Source: Natronobiforma cellulositropha (lineage in GTDB: Archaea; Halobacteriota; Halobacteria; Halobacteriales; Natrialbaceae). From it: a stretch of DNA of 64,000 nucleotides. The stretch lies in contig NZ_JANZXN010000032.1 of the NCBI RefSeq assembly GCF_025629245.1, positions 62,001-126,000 on the forward strand, written 5' to 3'. Both the position numbers and the translations under genes were made by a program. Below, piece by piece: positions 1 to 7,623 of this stretch. Position 1 is the first letter of the stretch. Each line of letters starts with the position of its first letter. The notes beneath the pieces were generated by a model. It searched no databases and was not told the DNA's origin. It saw only the letters and a program-made list of their open reading frames with translations.

Positions 1-1078
1 CCGTCTCGTCCGGGAGCGTTTCTGCGTGCTCGCCGTAAACGTCGACGACTTCGACGGTCTCCTCACCGACCGCCTCGCTCAGCGCGTCGTACAGGAGGTC
101 AGGGCCGCCAACCTCGCCACCGTAGGTGAGTCGTAGCACGTCGCTCGCAGCCACCCTGATGCGTTCGATCTGCTCGCTCGCGTTCTCGAGACGGGAGACG
201 AACGCGTCGGTCTCGAGTGCCAGGTCGCGCACGTCTCTGAGTTCTTTCTCCGGTTTGGATCGGTCGGTGTCGAGGACGAGGTCCTTATCGAGTCCACCGA
301 GGTGGAAACTCTCGTCTGCGTACTCGACGCGACAGTAGAGTCGGGGTTCCTGGCCGACCTTGCTCCGACTGATCGTCTGGTTCTTGATCGCACGCCAGCA
401 GAGCGTATCCAGCCGCTTTACGTCCTCGTTCGTCAGCCCGGTATCTTCCGCACCGTGTTCGTCGACGAGACCGTGGAAGCGGATGAGTCCGTACTGGATG
501 CGGTGGTCGTCGAGATCGAACCCGCCCTGTTTTTTGTCCTCCTGAGTCGCGATAACGCTCGTCAGGCTGTCGTACTCCTCGTTCTCGTTGACGGCGTGGA
601 TGGTCTTCCCCGGTGAGAATTGCACTGGCCCAGTGAAGTGGTCCGGGAGGTGTTTGACGTACTTGTCATCTGCATCGACGGCCATCGTCGCGCCGAAGTA
701 GCGAACGTCCACGCTGTTCTCGAGGAACGTCCCGAACACGTCTTCACGGAAGCGTGCGGCCTCCTCGTCATCGCCGTCTTCCAGGTCGTACTCGTCTGGC
801 TCGACCGCTTTCAGGCGGTCCTCGAGTAACTGCCCTCGCGTGAACCGGTCGCCGTCTTCCTGGACGTTGCGAATGTAGACGCCGTGGCCGTCGTCGTCGA
901 GCTGGTCACGAAGGTAGCGCTTCAGGCGAACATCGGTCACGATCGCCTGTTGGGTTTGCGGGTCGATTCGGGGACGATTTGAGCCGCTGAGCGGATTCCC
1001 GTTCGGGTTCGCGTCGACGGCGTCGTACAGGAAGACGATTTCTGAGCGGTTCGTCACGGTGTCGGTAGTAGTGGACAT
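1..1078 (-). CDS. cas7: Type I-B Cascade backbone protein Cas7 (Csh2), 3' part missing
   Basis: Cas7 polymerises along the crRNA and forms the spine of Cascade. Reading leftwards from the ATG at 1078, I translate an uninterrupted frame to the window edge (at least 359 codons). It begins with the family-typical N-terminus RSEIVFLYDAVDANPNGNPL (residues 10-29) followed by a DVRLKRYLRDQL segment, as in haloarchaeal Csh2. The start lies one base after the cas8b stop (TAATATG), so translation is probably coupled. It is third in the operon cas6-cas8b-cas7; cas5, cas3, cas4, cas1 and cas2 would be expected beyond the edge. Length already exceeds the usual 330-350 residues, so little is missing. Confidence 0.93.
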   Translation of the reverse strand, partial: MSTTTDTVTNRSEIVFLYDAVDANPNGNPLSGSNRPRIDPQTQQAIVTDVRLKRYLRDQLDDDGHGVYIRNVQEDGDRFTRGQLLEDRLKAVEPDEYDLEDGDDEEAARFREDVFGTFLENSVDVRYFGATMAVDADDKYVKHLPDHFTGPVQFSPGKTIHAVNENEEYDSLTSVIATQEDKKQGGFDLDDHRIQYGLIRFHGLVDEHGAEDTGLTNEDVKRLDTLCWRAIKNQTISRSKVGQEPRLYCRVEYADESFHLGGLDKDLVLDTDRSKPEKELRDVRDLALETDAFVSRLENASEQIERIRVAASDVLRLTYGGEVGGPDLLYDALSEAVGEETVEVVDVYGEHAETLPDET

Positions 1079-1079
1079 A

Positions 1080-3233
1080 TTAGTGTTCCTCCTCGAGTTC
1101 GGGTTCGTCGTCGGTCTCTATCTGGTCCCAGTCCGGGTGGTCGTTGATGCCGTAGGTCACGCCGAGTGCGTAGTAGAAACGCAGGTCGTCGGTGTCGAGC
1201 GTCCACTCACCCGGGTCGGGGTTGAGAATCGTCTCGCGCAGTCGTTCGACGATGTGTTCGGCTTTCGTTCCCGGATACGATTTTCCGGCCTTCTTCTCGG
1301 CCCGCGTGTAGGTGAGCGTCTTCGCGATGGTCTCCTGTGTGACCTTCTTGATGCGTGAACGGCTAATCGACTTGACCGGATACTGATCGACGAGCGTCGT
1401 CGACCGGTTCTCGCTGTACTCCTGGTAGCTGCCGATGTCACCGACCAGTGCGCCGAGTAAGAAGGCTCCGCGGCGCTGGTCGTTGACTCGCTCCTCGTCG
1501 TCCGGGTCGCTGACGAGAGCGGGTGTCTGTTCGATAAACGATTCGAGTTTCGCCGCCGCGGGATGGCCCCCATCGGCGATCAGAATTTCTTCGGGTGCTG
1601 ACATCGTGTATTCCTCGTACGTGGGTTCGTCCGTGATCGATCGTTTCTGTGGGTCGTTCATCGTCAACAGCTCAAGTTCGTCATCCGCCATCGCACACAG
1701 TTGTGCGAACTGACTGGCGACAAGCAACGAGGGGAAGCCGTCGAACTCGTCGCTCGTCTGTTCGGTGATTATGCGCTCGACGTACTCTTCGAGTAGCAAC
1801 TCGACGGCGGTCGGCTCGCCACTCAGCACGTTGATGAGGACCTCGATTCGCGGGTCGTCGGCCTCGGCTTCGGCATCGTCTCGCTCGGCGAACGTCTGGT
1901 GGAAGTACCAGCCAGTCGTGATTGCGTTGAGGCGGTCACGGTTCTCCGACAACAGGTTCCACTTCTCGTTCGTCGGGAGCGGTGGTGACCACTCGGTGTC
2001 CGTATTGAACGCGCTGGTGTGCTCGACGATTCGACCGTGTTCGATCGCGAGTTCCTTCGGGTAGTGCAGCCGACCGTTCAGCGTCTCGCCGAATACGTCG
2101 TAGCGAGACATCTGGTGGGGCATTACCGCCGCGACGTAGAAGCGGAGGGTGTTCTCCTCGTATCCATTCTCGTCTCTCTCCCGCTTGTACGCGTCTTCGA
2201 TGGGTGTCTGCTCGTCGTCTTCCGTCGTGACGCGATAGAGCATGTTGTACAGCTTGTAGGCCTTCTCCACGGTGGACCGCCCGAAGAAGTACGGCAAGCA
2301 GTACACCTTCGCCCCAAACGTCCGGTACGTGCAGGCTTCGACGAACGTCTCTGCGTTCATCACCGTGACGGCGGCATCTTCCGAAATCGGATGAGAACGC
2401 CACGCGTGCTCGATGTCGAGACCGGGGAACTTCTCGAGTTGTTTGCCGAGATAGTAGTTCTGCGGGTCCTCTGCCGTCCCGACGGTGCGCGCAGGTGTCT
2501 CCGTCACGAGGTCGGTCGCCTCGCCCGAGGAGTCGTTGGCCTTGTTCTTCGTGACGAGTTTCGACAGCTTTCGCTGTCGCATCGCCTCGAGAAAGACGTC
2601 GATCTCTCCGGGCCAGCGATACTCGCCGTCTCGTTCGGTCTTCACCTGTACCGTCAACAGGGCGGTCGCCGACTCACCGCCCAGTTCGTCGATGACCTCG
2701 GCTTCGATCCGCTCGAGTGTTTGCTCCTCTGCACCGAGTTCTGCCAGGCGGTCGATGATCCACCCCTCGGGATGGGTTTCGGCGACGTCGGAGACGACGT
2801 CGTCGGTCGGCCACTTCGTCAGCCGTTCCTTCGCGTAGCGGGCGAGTTTCTCCGGGTCGCTGTTCTGACCCGCCTGGTGGGTGATGCTGTGGTCGATGCC
2901 GCGAGCAGCAGCGTACTTGCAGTGGCCGACCGGCTGCACCAGGTCCGCCGTGTATCGCGTCAACTGGACGGGTCCGACGGCATCATCGGCGAGCGCTGGC
3001 TCGCTCGAGACGTCGACACGGACGACGAGCAGGCTGTCGTCGGTATCGACGAGACCGTCCGCAGCGTCGGGCGTCAGGTAGGAGGCGTACTCGCCGCCGC
3101 CGGTCGTCGCGAGTGTGTAGAGCTTTCCGTAGAGGAACTGCACGTCCCGTAACGACCCGATCGGCGTCTCCGGTAGCTCCGCACGCAGCTTTTCGGGCGG
3201 ATACGTATCGCGAAACGCCTCAGGCGAAAGCAT
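1080..3233 (-). CDS. cas8b: Type I-B Cascade large subunit Cas8b (Csh1)
   Basis: This 717-residue protein fits the TM1802/Csh1 family in length, acidity and position between cas6 and cas7. Cas8b recognises the PAM and anchors the 5' handle of the crRNA in the surveillance complex. The start (MLSPEAFRDTYPPEKL) overlaps the end of cas6 by 14 bp, which supports one polycistron read leftwards. The assignment rests on context and overall similarity to haloarchaeal Csh1 (for example the QFLYGKLYTLATT segment near the N-terminus). I cannot point to a catalytic motif, as expected for a non-enzymatic subunit. No frameshift is seen, so Cascade is probably functional, which matters for the pseudo-CRISPR element upstream. 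Confidence 0.9.
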   Translation of the reverse strand: MLSPEAFRDTYPPEKLRAELPETPIGSLRDVQFLYGKLYTLATTGGGEYASYLTPDAADGLVDTDDSLLVVRVDVSSEPALADDAVGPVQLTRYTADLVQPVGHCKYAAARGIDHSITHQAGQNSDPEKLARYAKERLTKWPTDDVVSDVAETHPEGWIIDRLAELGAEEQTLERIEAEVIDELGGESATALLTVQVKTERDGEYRWPGEIDVFLEAMRQRKLSKLVTKNKANDSSGEATDLVTETPARTVGTAEDPQNYYLGKQLEKFPGLDIEHAWRSHPISEDAAVTVMNAETFVEACTYRTFGAKVYCLPYFFGRSTVEKAYKLYNMLYRVTTEDDEQTPIEDAYKRERDENGYEENTLRFYVAAVMPHQMSRYDVFGETLNGRLHYPKELAIEHGRIVEHTSAFNTDTEWSPPLPTNEKWNLLSENRDRLNAITTGWYFHQTFAERDDAEAEADDPRIEVLINVLSGEPTAVELLLEEYVERIITEQTSDEFDGFPSLLVASQFAQLCAMADDELELLTMNDPQKRSITDEPTYEEYTMSAPEEILIADGGHPAAAKLESFIEQTPALVSDPDDEERVNDQRRGAFLLGALVGDIGSYQEYSENRSTTLVDQYPVKSISRSRIKKVTQETIAKTLTYTRAEKKAGKSYPGTKAEHIVERLRETILNPDPGEWTLDTDDLRFYYALGVTYGINDHPDWDQIETDDEPELEEEH

Positions 3234-4035
3234 TCTCTCCCTCGAGTTCCGTCTCGTCCGGCCGCGTTCGTTCGGCGACGTTCACGAACCCGAGTCCCAG
3301 CGAGTTGCGCTCGCCGAGACCCACGTCGAGCGCCAGATTCAGGTGGCGGCGGTGGTGGTCGTCTCGAACCGTGTACTCGAGTTTCCACTTGCTCAACACG
3401 TAGGTCATCGTCTGCCCCTCAGTTACCGTCACTGGCACCGCGAACGTCTTGAGCAACTCGTAGCCGTCGAACAGCGACCCGTCGACGTCGCTCGGACCCG
3501 GCAAGTACTCGGGTGCGAACAGGTCGTGTTTCTGATCGAGGTTCGCCTCGAGCTGGCGCACCAGCGGCTCCGTCGTGTGCTCCGGACGCCAGTAGACCGC
3601 CGTCTCCCCGCCGGGGTGGTCGATACCGTACTCGTCACACTGCCACGGCGGAATCCGAACGAGGAGACCAGTCCCCGTCTCGAGCGTCCCTCGAGTCCCC
3701 GGTTCGCCGACGTCGGGGGCGAGTGCGCGAACGTCCTCGACGGAGAAGGGCATCGAGCCGACGTTCAACTCCGACTCGTCGAACAGATCCGCCGCCACGT
3801 TGGCGAGCAGTTCCTCGTCGTGAGAGGCCACCAGGAGTTTCCGCTCGTCACCCTCGCGCATATCTCGCGGCGGGAACGGATTCGACATACAGAACCCCGG
3901 TGGCTCCCCCGAGTCGTGCAACTCGTCGTAAGCCGTCCCCTCGAGCGCTCGCCACAGCCGCCCACGCAACTTGTGGTGGTAGGCGTTGTCGTACGCGGCG
4001 TCCGCTCGAGCGGACATATGTACCATGATTCGCAC
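3220..4035 (-). CDS. cas6: crRNA-processing endoribonuclease Cas6
   Basis: Cas6 cleaves the repeat RNA and leaves the 8-nt 5' handle of crRNAs. The 271-residue frame has the N-terminal RAMP region (RADAAYDNAYHHKLRGRLW) with conserved tyrosines and histidines, and near the C-terminus the glycine-rich loop GLGERNSLGLGFVNV that marks Cas6. I chose the GTG at 4035 because haloarchaeal Cas6 proteins start with a short strand of the MR-V-V-LSARADAAYDN type, and because AGAGGTGA (4045-4052) is a good Shine-Dalgarno site 9 nt upstream. Later ATGs at 4026 and 4017 are possible. It is the first gene of the leftward cas operon. Confidence 0.93.
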   Translation of the reverse strand: MRIMVHMSARADAAYDNAYHHKLRGRLWRALEGTAYDELHDSGEPPGFCMSNPFPPRDMREGDERKLLVASHDEELLANVAADLFDESELNVGSMPFSVEDVRALAPDVGEPGTRGTLETGTGLLVRIPPWQCDEYGIDHPGGETAVYWRPEHTTEPLVRQLEANLDQKHDLFAPEYLPGPSDVDGSLFDGYELLKTFAVPVTVTEGQTMTYVLSKWKLEYTVRDDHHRRHLNLALDVGLGERNSLGLGFVNVAERTRPDETELEGENAFA

Positions 4036-4044
4036 TAGCGATCG

Positions 4045-4110
4045 TCACCTCTGTTGCTGATTACCATTTCACTCATTGTCAGTCGAATTGGTGATATAAA
4101 AATGTTTTTC
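4045..4110 (-). promoter_or_regulatory. cas operon promoter and cas6 ribosome binding site
   Basis: On the minus strand a TATA-like box TTTTTATAT occupies 4102-4094, with an A-rich BRE-like stretch just upstream (GGAAAAAC). A start site about 25 nt further on (near 4070) would give a short leader containing the AGAGGTGA Shine-Dalgarno site at 4052-4045. The box is only about 25 bp from the pseudo-CRISPR element, so the two transcription units are closely packed. No match to the pseudo-spacer seed is visible here, which argues against direct silencing of the cas promoter by that guide. Confidence 0.6.
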
Positions 4111-4127
4111 CAAAATGAGTAAATAAT

Positions 4128-4222
4128 AGAGGAACCCCACAAGGGTTCGGCTGGAAGTGTGCGCTACCTCACCTGCTAAGTGAGAAGGAAGAGCTTCAAC
4201 CCATCTGTGGTTCGGCTGTAAC
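4128..4222 (-). ncRNA. creA: CreA-like antitoxin guide RNA: one 35-nt spacer between two degenerate CRISPR repeats
   Basis: Read on the minus strand, 4222-4193 is a 30-nt pseudo-repeat that ends in GTTGAAGC. This is the 8-nt 5' handle of haloarchaeal crRNAs, where ATTGAAGC is usual. After a 35-nt pseudo-spacer (4192-4158) comes a second pseudo-repeat (4157-4128). Against the common haloarchaeal I-B repeat I count 22 and 21 identities of 30. The first copy is decayed in the middle and intact at its 3' end. The second keeps CCGAACCCTTGTGGGG and has lost its last five bases. This asymmetric decay keeps only what Cas6 needs to make one crRNA, as described for creA genes. Possible TATA-like words (CTATAT near 4234-4239, CATAGTATG near 4250) precede the first repeat. 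It reads in the same direction as, and just upstream of, cas6. The host's true repeat is not in the window, so identities are against the family consensus from memory. Confidence 0.82.
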
Positions 4223-4233
4223 TGACTTTGATA

Positions 4234-4260
4234 TAGCGCACTCATACTATGTTGCCTTCT
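4234..4260 (-). promoter_or_regulatory. candidate promoter of the CreA-like RNA
   Basis: The minus strand just before the first pseudo-repeat reads CATAGTATGAGTGCGCTATA and then TCAAAG. Either TATG-like or CTATAT-like word could serve as TATA box, placing the start at or inside the first pseudo-repeat. That is acceptable, because only its last 8 nt and stem are needed. Weak evidence; position and AT content only. Confidence 0.35.
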
Positions 4261-4507
4261 GTGCTTAGGTATTCGGTTACCTTCTCTTCCTCCAGGCCTG
4301 AGTATGACCGTACTTAATCCAACTAATAGTTGGGTCAGGAACCATCTCTGACTCGTTGTGCTTGCTTCCTTTTCCCTTCGATTGCACCGGCAAGTGTAGC
4401 TTTTCTTTCGTCATATCATTGGAATCGATTCACTCCATAAGGATTATGACCGGTGCGGACAACTACGCCAGCACCAATCGCTATCTAGACGGAGTGGTTG
4501 GTATTGG

Positions 4508-4599
4508 TCACACAACGTTAGTCTTGGCGGACCGTTGTGTGTCCCATCTCCTTCCCTTGTACTTTCTCTTCTTTCTCACTTAGAGTATACTCTTCTCAT
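4508..4599 (-). ncRNA. candidate CreT-like small toxic RNA with mini-ORFs rich in rare arginine codons
   Basis: The minus strand around the guide target carries three candidate mini-ORFs. (1) GTG at 4579 to TGA at 4508, 23 codons, starting GTG AGA AAG AAG AGA and containing a tandem AGG AGA; ten Lys/Arg against one Asp is the opposite of the acidic proteome. (2) ATG at 4599 to TGA at 4576, seven codons, starting ATG AGA AGA, the arrangement described for an AGA-tRNA-sequestering CreT. (3) ATG at 4547 to TAA at 4518, behind the purine-rich AAGGGAAGGAG. A 9-bp inverted repeat (4509-4517 with 4533-4541) could fold the RNA 3' part. The box ATATATA at 4619-4613 would start transcription near 4590 and favours (1); a box at 4591-4586 would favour (3). 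The strand is purine-rich, so AGA triplets may be partly chance. The identity of the toxin is inferred. Confidence 0.5.
4564..4583 (+). promoter_or_regulatory. Cascade target site of the CreA-like guide (TTC PAM plus 17-nt seed match)
   Basis: The plus strand has TTC at 4564-4566, the PAM used by haloarchaeal type I-B systems, directly followed by TCTTCTTTCTCACTTAG (4567-4583). The pseudo-spacer begins TCTTCCTTCTCACTTAG. Sixteen of 17 positions agree. The only mismatch is position 6, which type I effectors leave unpaired and which was shown to be dispensable in the Haloferax seed. Beyond position 17 the match stops, which suits binding without cleavage. The site lies between or just after possible TATA boxes at 4586-4591 and 4613-4619 of a leftward promoter, so bound Cascade would block that promoter. 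Confidence 0.82.
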
Positions 4600-4625
4600 T
4601 CACTGCCGGGTGTATATATCTTTCT
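4583..4625 (-). promoter_or_regulatory. candidate CreT promoter with two TATA-like boxes
   Basis: On the minus strand GAGAGAAAG followed by ATATATA (4619-4613) is a good BRE/TATA pair. A second box lies in the 10-bp palindrome GAGTATACTC (4583-4592). Because that palindrome reads the same on both strands, rightward transcription cannot be excluded. A start about 26 nt after the first box would fall near 4590, and after the second near 4561. In both cases the Cascade target covers the start region. Confidence 0.45.
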
Positions 4626-4642
4626 CTCCAGTCGAGCGGTCA

Positions 4643-4793
4643 TGTTTAGTTAGGCGAAAAACAGCCGACCAACCGCCGCTGGGCGGGGCTTTCTGGGTGT
4701 TCGCGGCCAACGGATCGGCAGGTCAAGCTAAACTAAACACCACCCAGTCAAGTTGTGTGTCTGTCTGCGGTGGAGAACACCCAGAAAGCCCCG
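4643..4793. repeat. inverted-repeat block with 19-bp perfect arms
   Basis: CGGGGCTTTCTGGGTGTTC at 4684-4702 is perfectly complementary to 4775-4793. A second, interleaved pair is TGTTTAGTT (4643-4651) with AACTAAACA (4731-4739). No open frame in this block has haloarchaeal coding character. The look is that of a dispersed palindromic element or the remnant of a small non-autonomous element rather than a gene; only a genome-wide search could tell. Confidence 0.6.
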
Positions 4794-4992
4794 ACGCCGT
4801 TGAGGGCTGCGACTCGCTGTCGTTCGAGAGAGCGACGCTCTCTCGTGATGACGAAAGACGCGCGGCGTCTTTCGAACCACGATCCTCGGACTTCGTCCTG
4901 CGGTTCTTACATCGTGGTTGGAGAGACCTTCGGTCTCTCCTCATCACGAAACGGCTGCGCCGTTTCGAACGATCTCGCTCCTCAACGGCGTC
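4793..4992. repeat. 200-bp nested inverted-repeat (multi-branch cruciform) element
   Basis: Almost every base can pair. The outer stem is GACGCCGTTGAGG (4793-4805) with 4980-4992. Inside it, TCGTTCGA (4820-4827) pairs with 4965-4972, and CGTGATGA (4844-4851) with 4941-4948. AACCACGAT (4875-4883) pairs with 4911-4919. Tight hairpins GAGAGAGCG/CGCTCTCTC (4826-4844), GAAAGACGC/GCGTCTTTC (4853-4873), GGAGAGACC/GGTCTCTCC (4920-4940) and GAAACGGC/GCCGTTTC (4948-4966) have 1- or 3-nt loops. Frames crossing it on both strands are by-products of the palindromes. It may be a dispersed repeat or a structured RNA. Confidence 0.65.
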
Positions 4993-5221
4993 CCCCCCTT
5001 TCGACCCCACGCTGCAGTGGTTTGGCCGGTCAGTTTTCGTCGGACGAACTGCCATCTTCCAGCCGCGGTACGCTGTTCGCGATGGTTCTGATGAACACTC
5101 CTGTCCACTCCGGTAGAATTGCAACTGTAGCCACTCCTCGTGGTATCACGATTCTTTTCGAGATACGCACGAACGTGTACATAGAAACCCCTTTACCCGC
5201 CCACTTTCACCACCTAACTGA
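4993..5221 (+). promoter_or_regulatory. purL upstream region and leaderless promoter
   Basis: No gene is seen here. CCTTTACCC at about 5190-5198 is a weak TATA-like box some 27 nt before the purL ATG, so the transcript is probably leaderless or nearly so. The rest is unremarkable spacer between the repeat element and purL. Confidence 0.4.
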
Positions 5222-7375
5222 ATGAGTTTAGCCGAGTCGGATCGCGAACTCGTCGTCGAGGAACTGGGTCGCGAGCCCACCCCGGCCGAGGAGACGCTGT
5301 TCGAGAACCTCTGGAGTGAACACTGTGCGTACCGCTCCTCGAGACCGCTGCTCTCTGCGTTCGAGTCCGGGGGCGAGCAGGTCGTGATCGGGCCGGGTGA
5401 CGACGCGGCGGTCGTCTCCCTCCCGTCGTACGAGGAGACCGAGGAGGAGATTTACATCACGATGGGGATCGAGAGCCACAACCACCCCTCCTACGTCGAT
5501 CCGTTCGACGGGGCGGCGACGGGCGTCGGCGGCATCGTCCGTGACACGCTCTCGATGGGGGCGTATCCGATCGCGCTGACCGACTCGCTCTACTTCGGCG
5601 AGTTCGACCGTGAGCACTCGAAGTACCTCTTCGAGGGTGTCGTCGAGGGGATCAGCCACTACGGCAACTGTATCGGCGTCCCGACGGTGGGTGGCAGCGT
5701 CGACTTCCACCCCGACTACGAGGGCAACCCGCTGGTGAACGTCTCCTGTGTGGGACTGCTCGCCGCGGACCGACTTGTCACCGCCGTCGCCCAGCAGCCG
5801 GGGAACAAACTCGTCCTCGTCGGGAACGCGACGGGACGCGACGGCCTGGGTGGGGCCTCCTTCGCGAGCGAGGACCTCGCCGAGGACGCAGAAACCGAAG
5901 ACCGCCCCGCCGTACAGGTGGGTGACCCCTACGCCGAGAAACTGCTCATCGAGGCCAACGAGTGTCTCGTCGAGGAGGGCCTGATCGAGTCCGCACGCGA
6001 CCTCGGCGCGGCCGGTCTCGGGGGTGCCTCGAGTGAGATGGTCGCCAAAGGCGGTCTGGGTGCGCACATCGAACTCGAGCGGGTCCACCAGCGCGAGCCG
6101 AACATGATCGCCCTCGAGATCCTGCTGGCCGAGAGCCAGGAGCGGATGTGTTACGAGGTCGACCCCGAGAACGTCGAGCGCGTACGCGAGATCGCCGAGC
6201 GCTTCGACCTGGGCTGTTCGGTCATCGGCGAGGTGACCGACGGCAACTACGTCTGTACGTTCGAGGACGAGACGGTCGTCGACGTCGACGCTCACTTCCT
6301 CGGCGAGGGCGCACCGATGAACGACCTCGAGACCGCGCCGGGTCCGGAGCCGGACGTGGACCTCCCGGAGACGGACCTCGAGACGGCGTTCGAGGCGGTC
6401 GTCTCGAGTCCGAACACGGCTTCGAAGCGGTGGGTCTACCGTCAGTACGACCACGAGGTCGGCGTCCGCACGAGTGTCGGGCCGGGTGACGACGCGGCCG
6501 TCATCGCGATCCGTGAGTGTGGGACCGGACTCGCCATCTCCGCGGGTGCCGCGCCGAACTGGACGGCCGTTGCTCCGGAGGCGGGTGCGCAGGCGGTCGC
6601 CCTCGAGAACGCGACCAATCTGGCGGCGAAGGGGGCGACGCCGCTCGCGGCGGTCGACTGTCTGAACGGCGGTAACCCCGAGAAGCCAGCGGTCTACGGC
6701 GGGTTCAAGGGCATCGTCGACGGTCTCGCCGCGATGTGCGAACGGCTCTCGGTGCCGGTCGTCGGCGGCAACGTCTCGCTGTACAACGACTCGGTCTCGG
6801 GGCCGATTCCGCCGACGCCGACGCTCGCGATGGTCGGCACGAAGGCGGGCTACGACGCCCCGCCGGCGGCCGTCGAACCTGCGGGAACGCTCCTGCTCGT
6901 CGGTGACGACGCCCTCGAGTCGGGGTCGTTCGCGCTCGGCGGGTCGGAGTACCTCGCGCGCGTCGGCGGCAGTGACCGCTTCCCCGGCCTGCCCGACGAG
7001 CCGGCGGCGTTCGTCGAGACGCTCGCCGCGGTCGCGGACGACGAGTCGACCCTCGCGACTCACGACGTGAGCCACGGCGGTCTCGCCGTCTCGCTCGCCG
7101 AGATGGTCACCGAGTCGGCCGGTCTCGCCGTTTCCCTGCCCGAGGGTGTCGACCCGGCGGGAGCGCTCTTCCACGAGGGGACCGGTCGCGCGCTGGTCCA
7201 GACGACCGACCCCGAGGGCGTCGCCGAGGCGTTCGACGGCGTCGCCCCGGTCGTCGAACTGGGCGAGGCGACCGGCGACGGCCGACTCGTGATCGACGCC
7301 GGTGACGAACAGCTCGCCGCGACGGCCGCGGAAATCGGTCATTTCCGTTCGTGTATCGAGGCTGCACTCGAGTAG
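5222..7375 (+). CDS. purL: Phosphoribosylformylglycinamidine synthase subunit PurL
   Basis: PurL is the ATP-dependent synthase subunit of the fourth step of purine synthesis. It works with PurQ (glutaminase) and PurS, which are not in this window. The 717 residues match the length of the small archaeal/Gram-positive PurL. Visible landmarks are [17 protein letters not shown] near the N-terminus, two GPGDDAAV motifs typical of the duplicated AIRS-like halves (about residues 57 and 420), and [16 protein letters not shown] near residue 615. The ATG at 5222 is the first start of the frame and gives the family-normal N-terminus. It stands alone, with the cas/CreTA region to the left. Confidence 0.97.
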   Translation: MSLAESDRELVVEELGREPTPAEETLFENLWSEHCAYRSSRPLLSAFESGGEQVVIGPGDDAAVVSLPSYEETEEEIYITMGIESHNHPSYVDPFDGAATGVGGIVRDTLSMGAYPIALTDSLYFGEFDREHSKYLFEGVVEGISHYGNCIGVPTVGGSVDFHPDYEGNPLVNVSCVGLLAADRLVTAVAQQPGNKLVLVGNATGRDGLGGASFASEDLAEDAETEDRPAVQVGDPYAEKLLIEANECLVEEGLIESARDLGAAGLGGASSEMVAKGGLGAHIELERVHQREPNMIALEILLAESQERMCYEVDPENVERVREIAERFDLGCSVIGEVTDGNYVCTFEDETVVDVDAHFLGEGAPMNDLETAPGPEPDVDLPETDLETAFEAVVSSPNTASKRWVYRQYDHEVGVRTSVGPGDDAAVIAIRECGTGLAISAGAAPNWTAVAPEAGAQAVALENATNLAAKGATPLAAVDCLNGGNPEKPAVYGGFKGIVDGLAAMCERLSVPVVGGNVSLYNDSVSGPIPPTPTLAMVGTKAGYDAPPAAVEPAGTLLLVGDDALESGSFALGGSEYLARVGGSDRFPGLPDEPAAFVETLAAVADDESTLATHDVSHGGLAVSLAEMVTESAGLAVSLPEGVDPAGALFHEGTGRALVQTTDPEGVAEAFDGVAPVVELGEATGDGRLVIDAGDEQLAATAAEIGHFRSCIEAALE

Positions 7376-7564
7376 GCAGCTGTTGAAACCGCGGCTTCTT
7401 CGGCGCTGTCGTCGGCTGCGAGCGGGTCTCCGATGGCCGGACGCCCCGTTTCCCCCACGTTCAATACTGTGCTGAAGGGAGGAAAGTATCGATTAGACGT
7501 GCGTAGAAAAGCTGACTGAACCCGTTGACTTTCACCGGACGGGCCGTGTGAATCTACCCTCCGG

Positions 7565-7623
7565 TATCTTGATATACCTTCACTACAAGTCGTACTACGA
7601 ACAGCCCTTCGGAGGCCTTCCAG
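7565..7623 (+). promoter_or_regulatory. promoter and ribosome binding site of the HalX response regulator
   Basis: TTGATATACC (7567-7576) is a plausible TATA box, and CGGAGG shortly before the ATG at 7624 is a Shine-Dalgarno site, so this transcript has a leader of roughly 25-30 nt. The rest of the 248-bp gap after purL holds nothing recognisable. Confidence 0.5.

Noticed and set aside
4045-4125. Guide-mediated autorepression of the cas promoter (CreR-type)
   Set aside because: No stretch in the cas6 promoter matches the pseudo-spacer seed with a PAM; the good match is 340 bp upstream of the guide instead.
4128-4300. A normal CRISPR array upstream of cas6
   Set aside because: Only two repeat-like copies exist, both degenerate, and no third copy is found at the expected distance (about 4258-4287).
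4356-4583. 75-codon rightward frame ending at the guide target
   Set aside because: Composition and codon use are unlike haloarchaeal genes, and the frame crosses AT-rich non-coding DNA. It ends in the target by chance.
4723-5225. Overlapping frames of 133-193 codons on both strands across the inverted-repeat block
   Set aside because: They run through palindromes, are Ser/Arg-rich rather than acidic, and have no promoter; they are by-products of the repeat element.
5228-7342. 704-codon open frame antisense to purL
   Set aside because: It is the mirror of a certain gene; high-GC third positions keep the opposite strand open. The translation has no recognisable domain and an unnatural Arg/Asp/Val mix.
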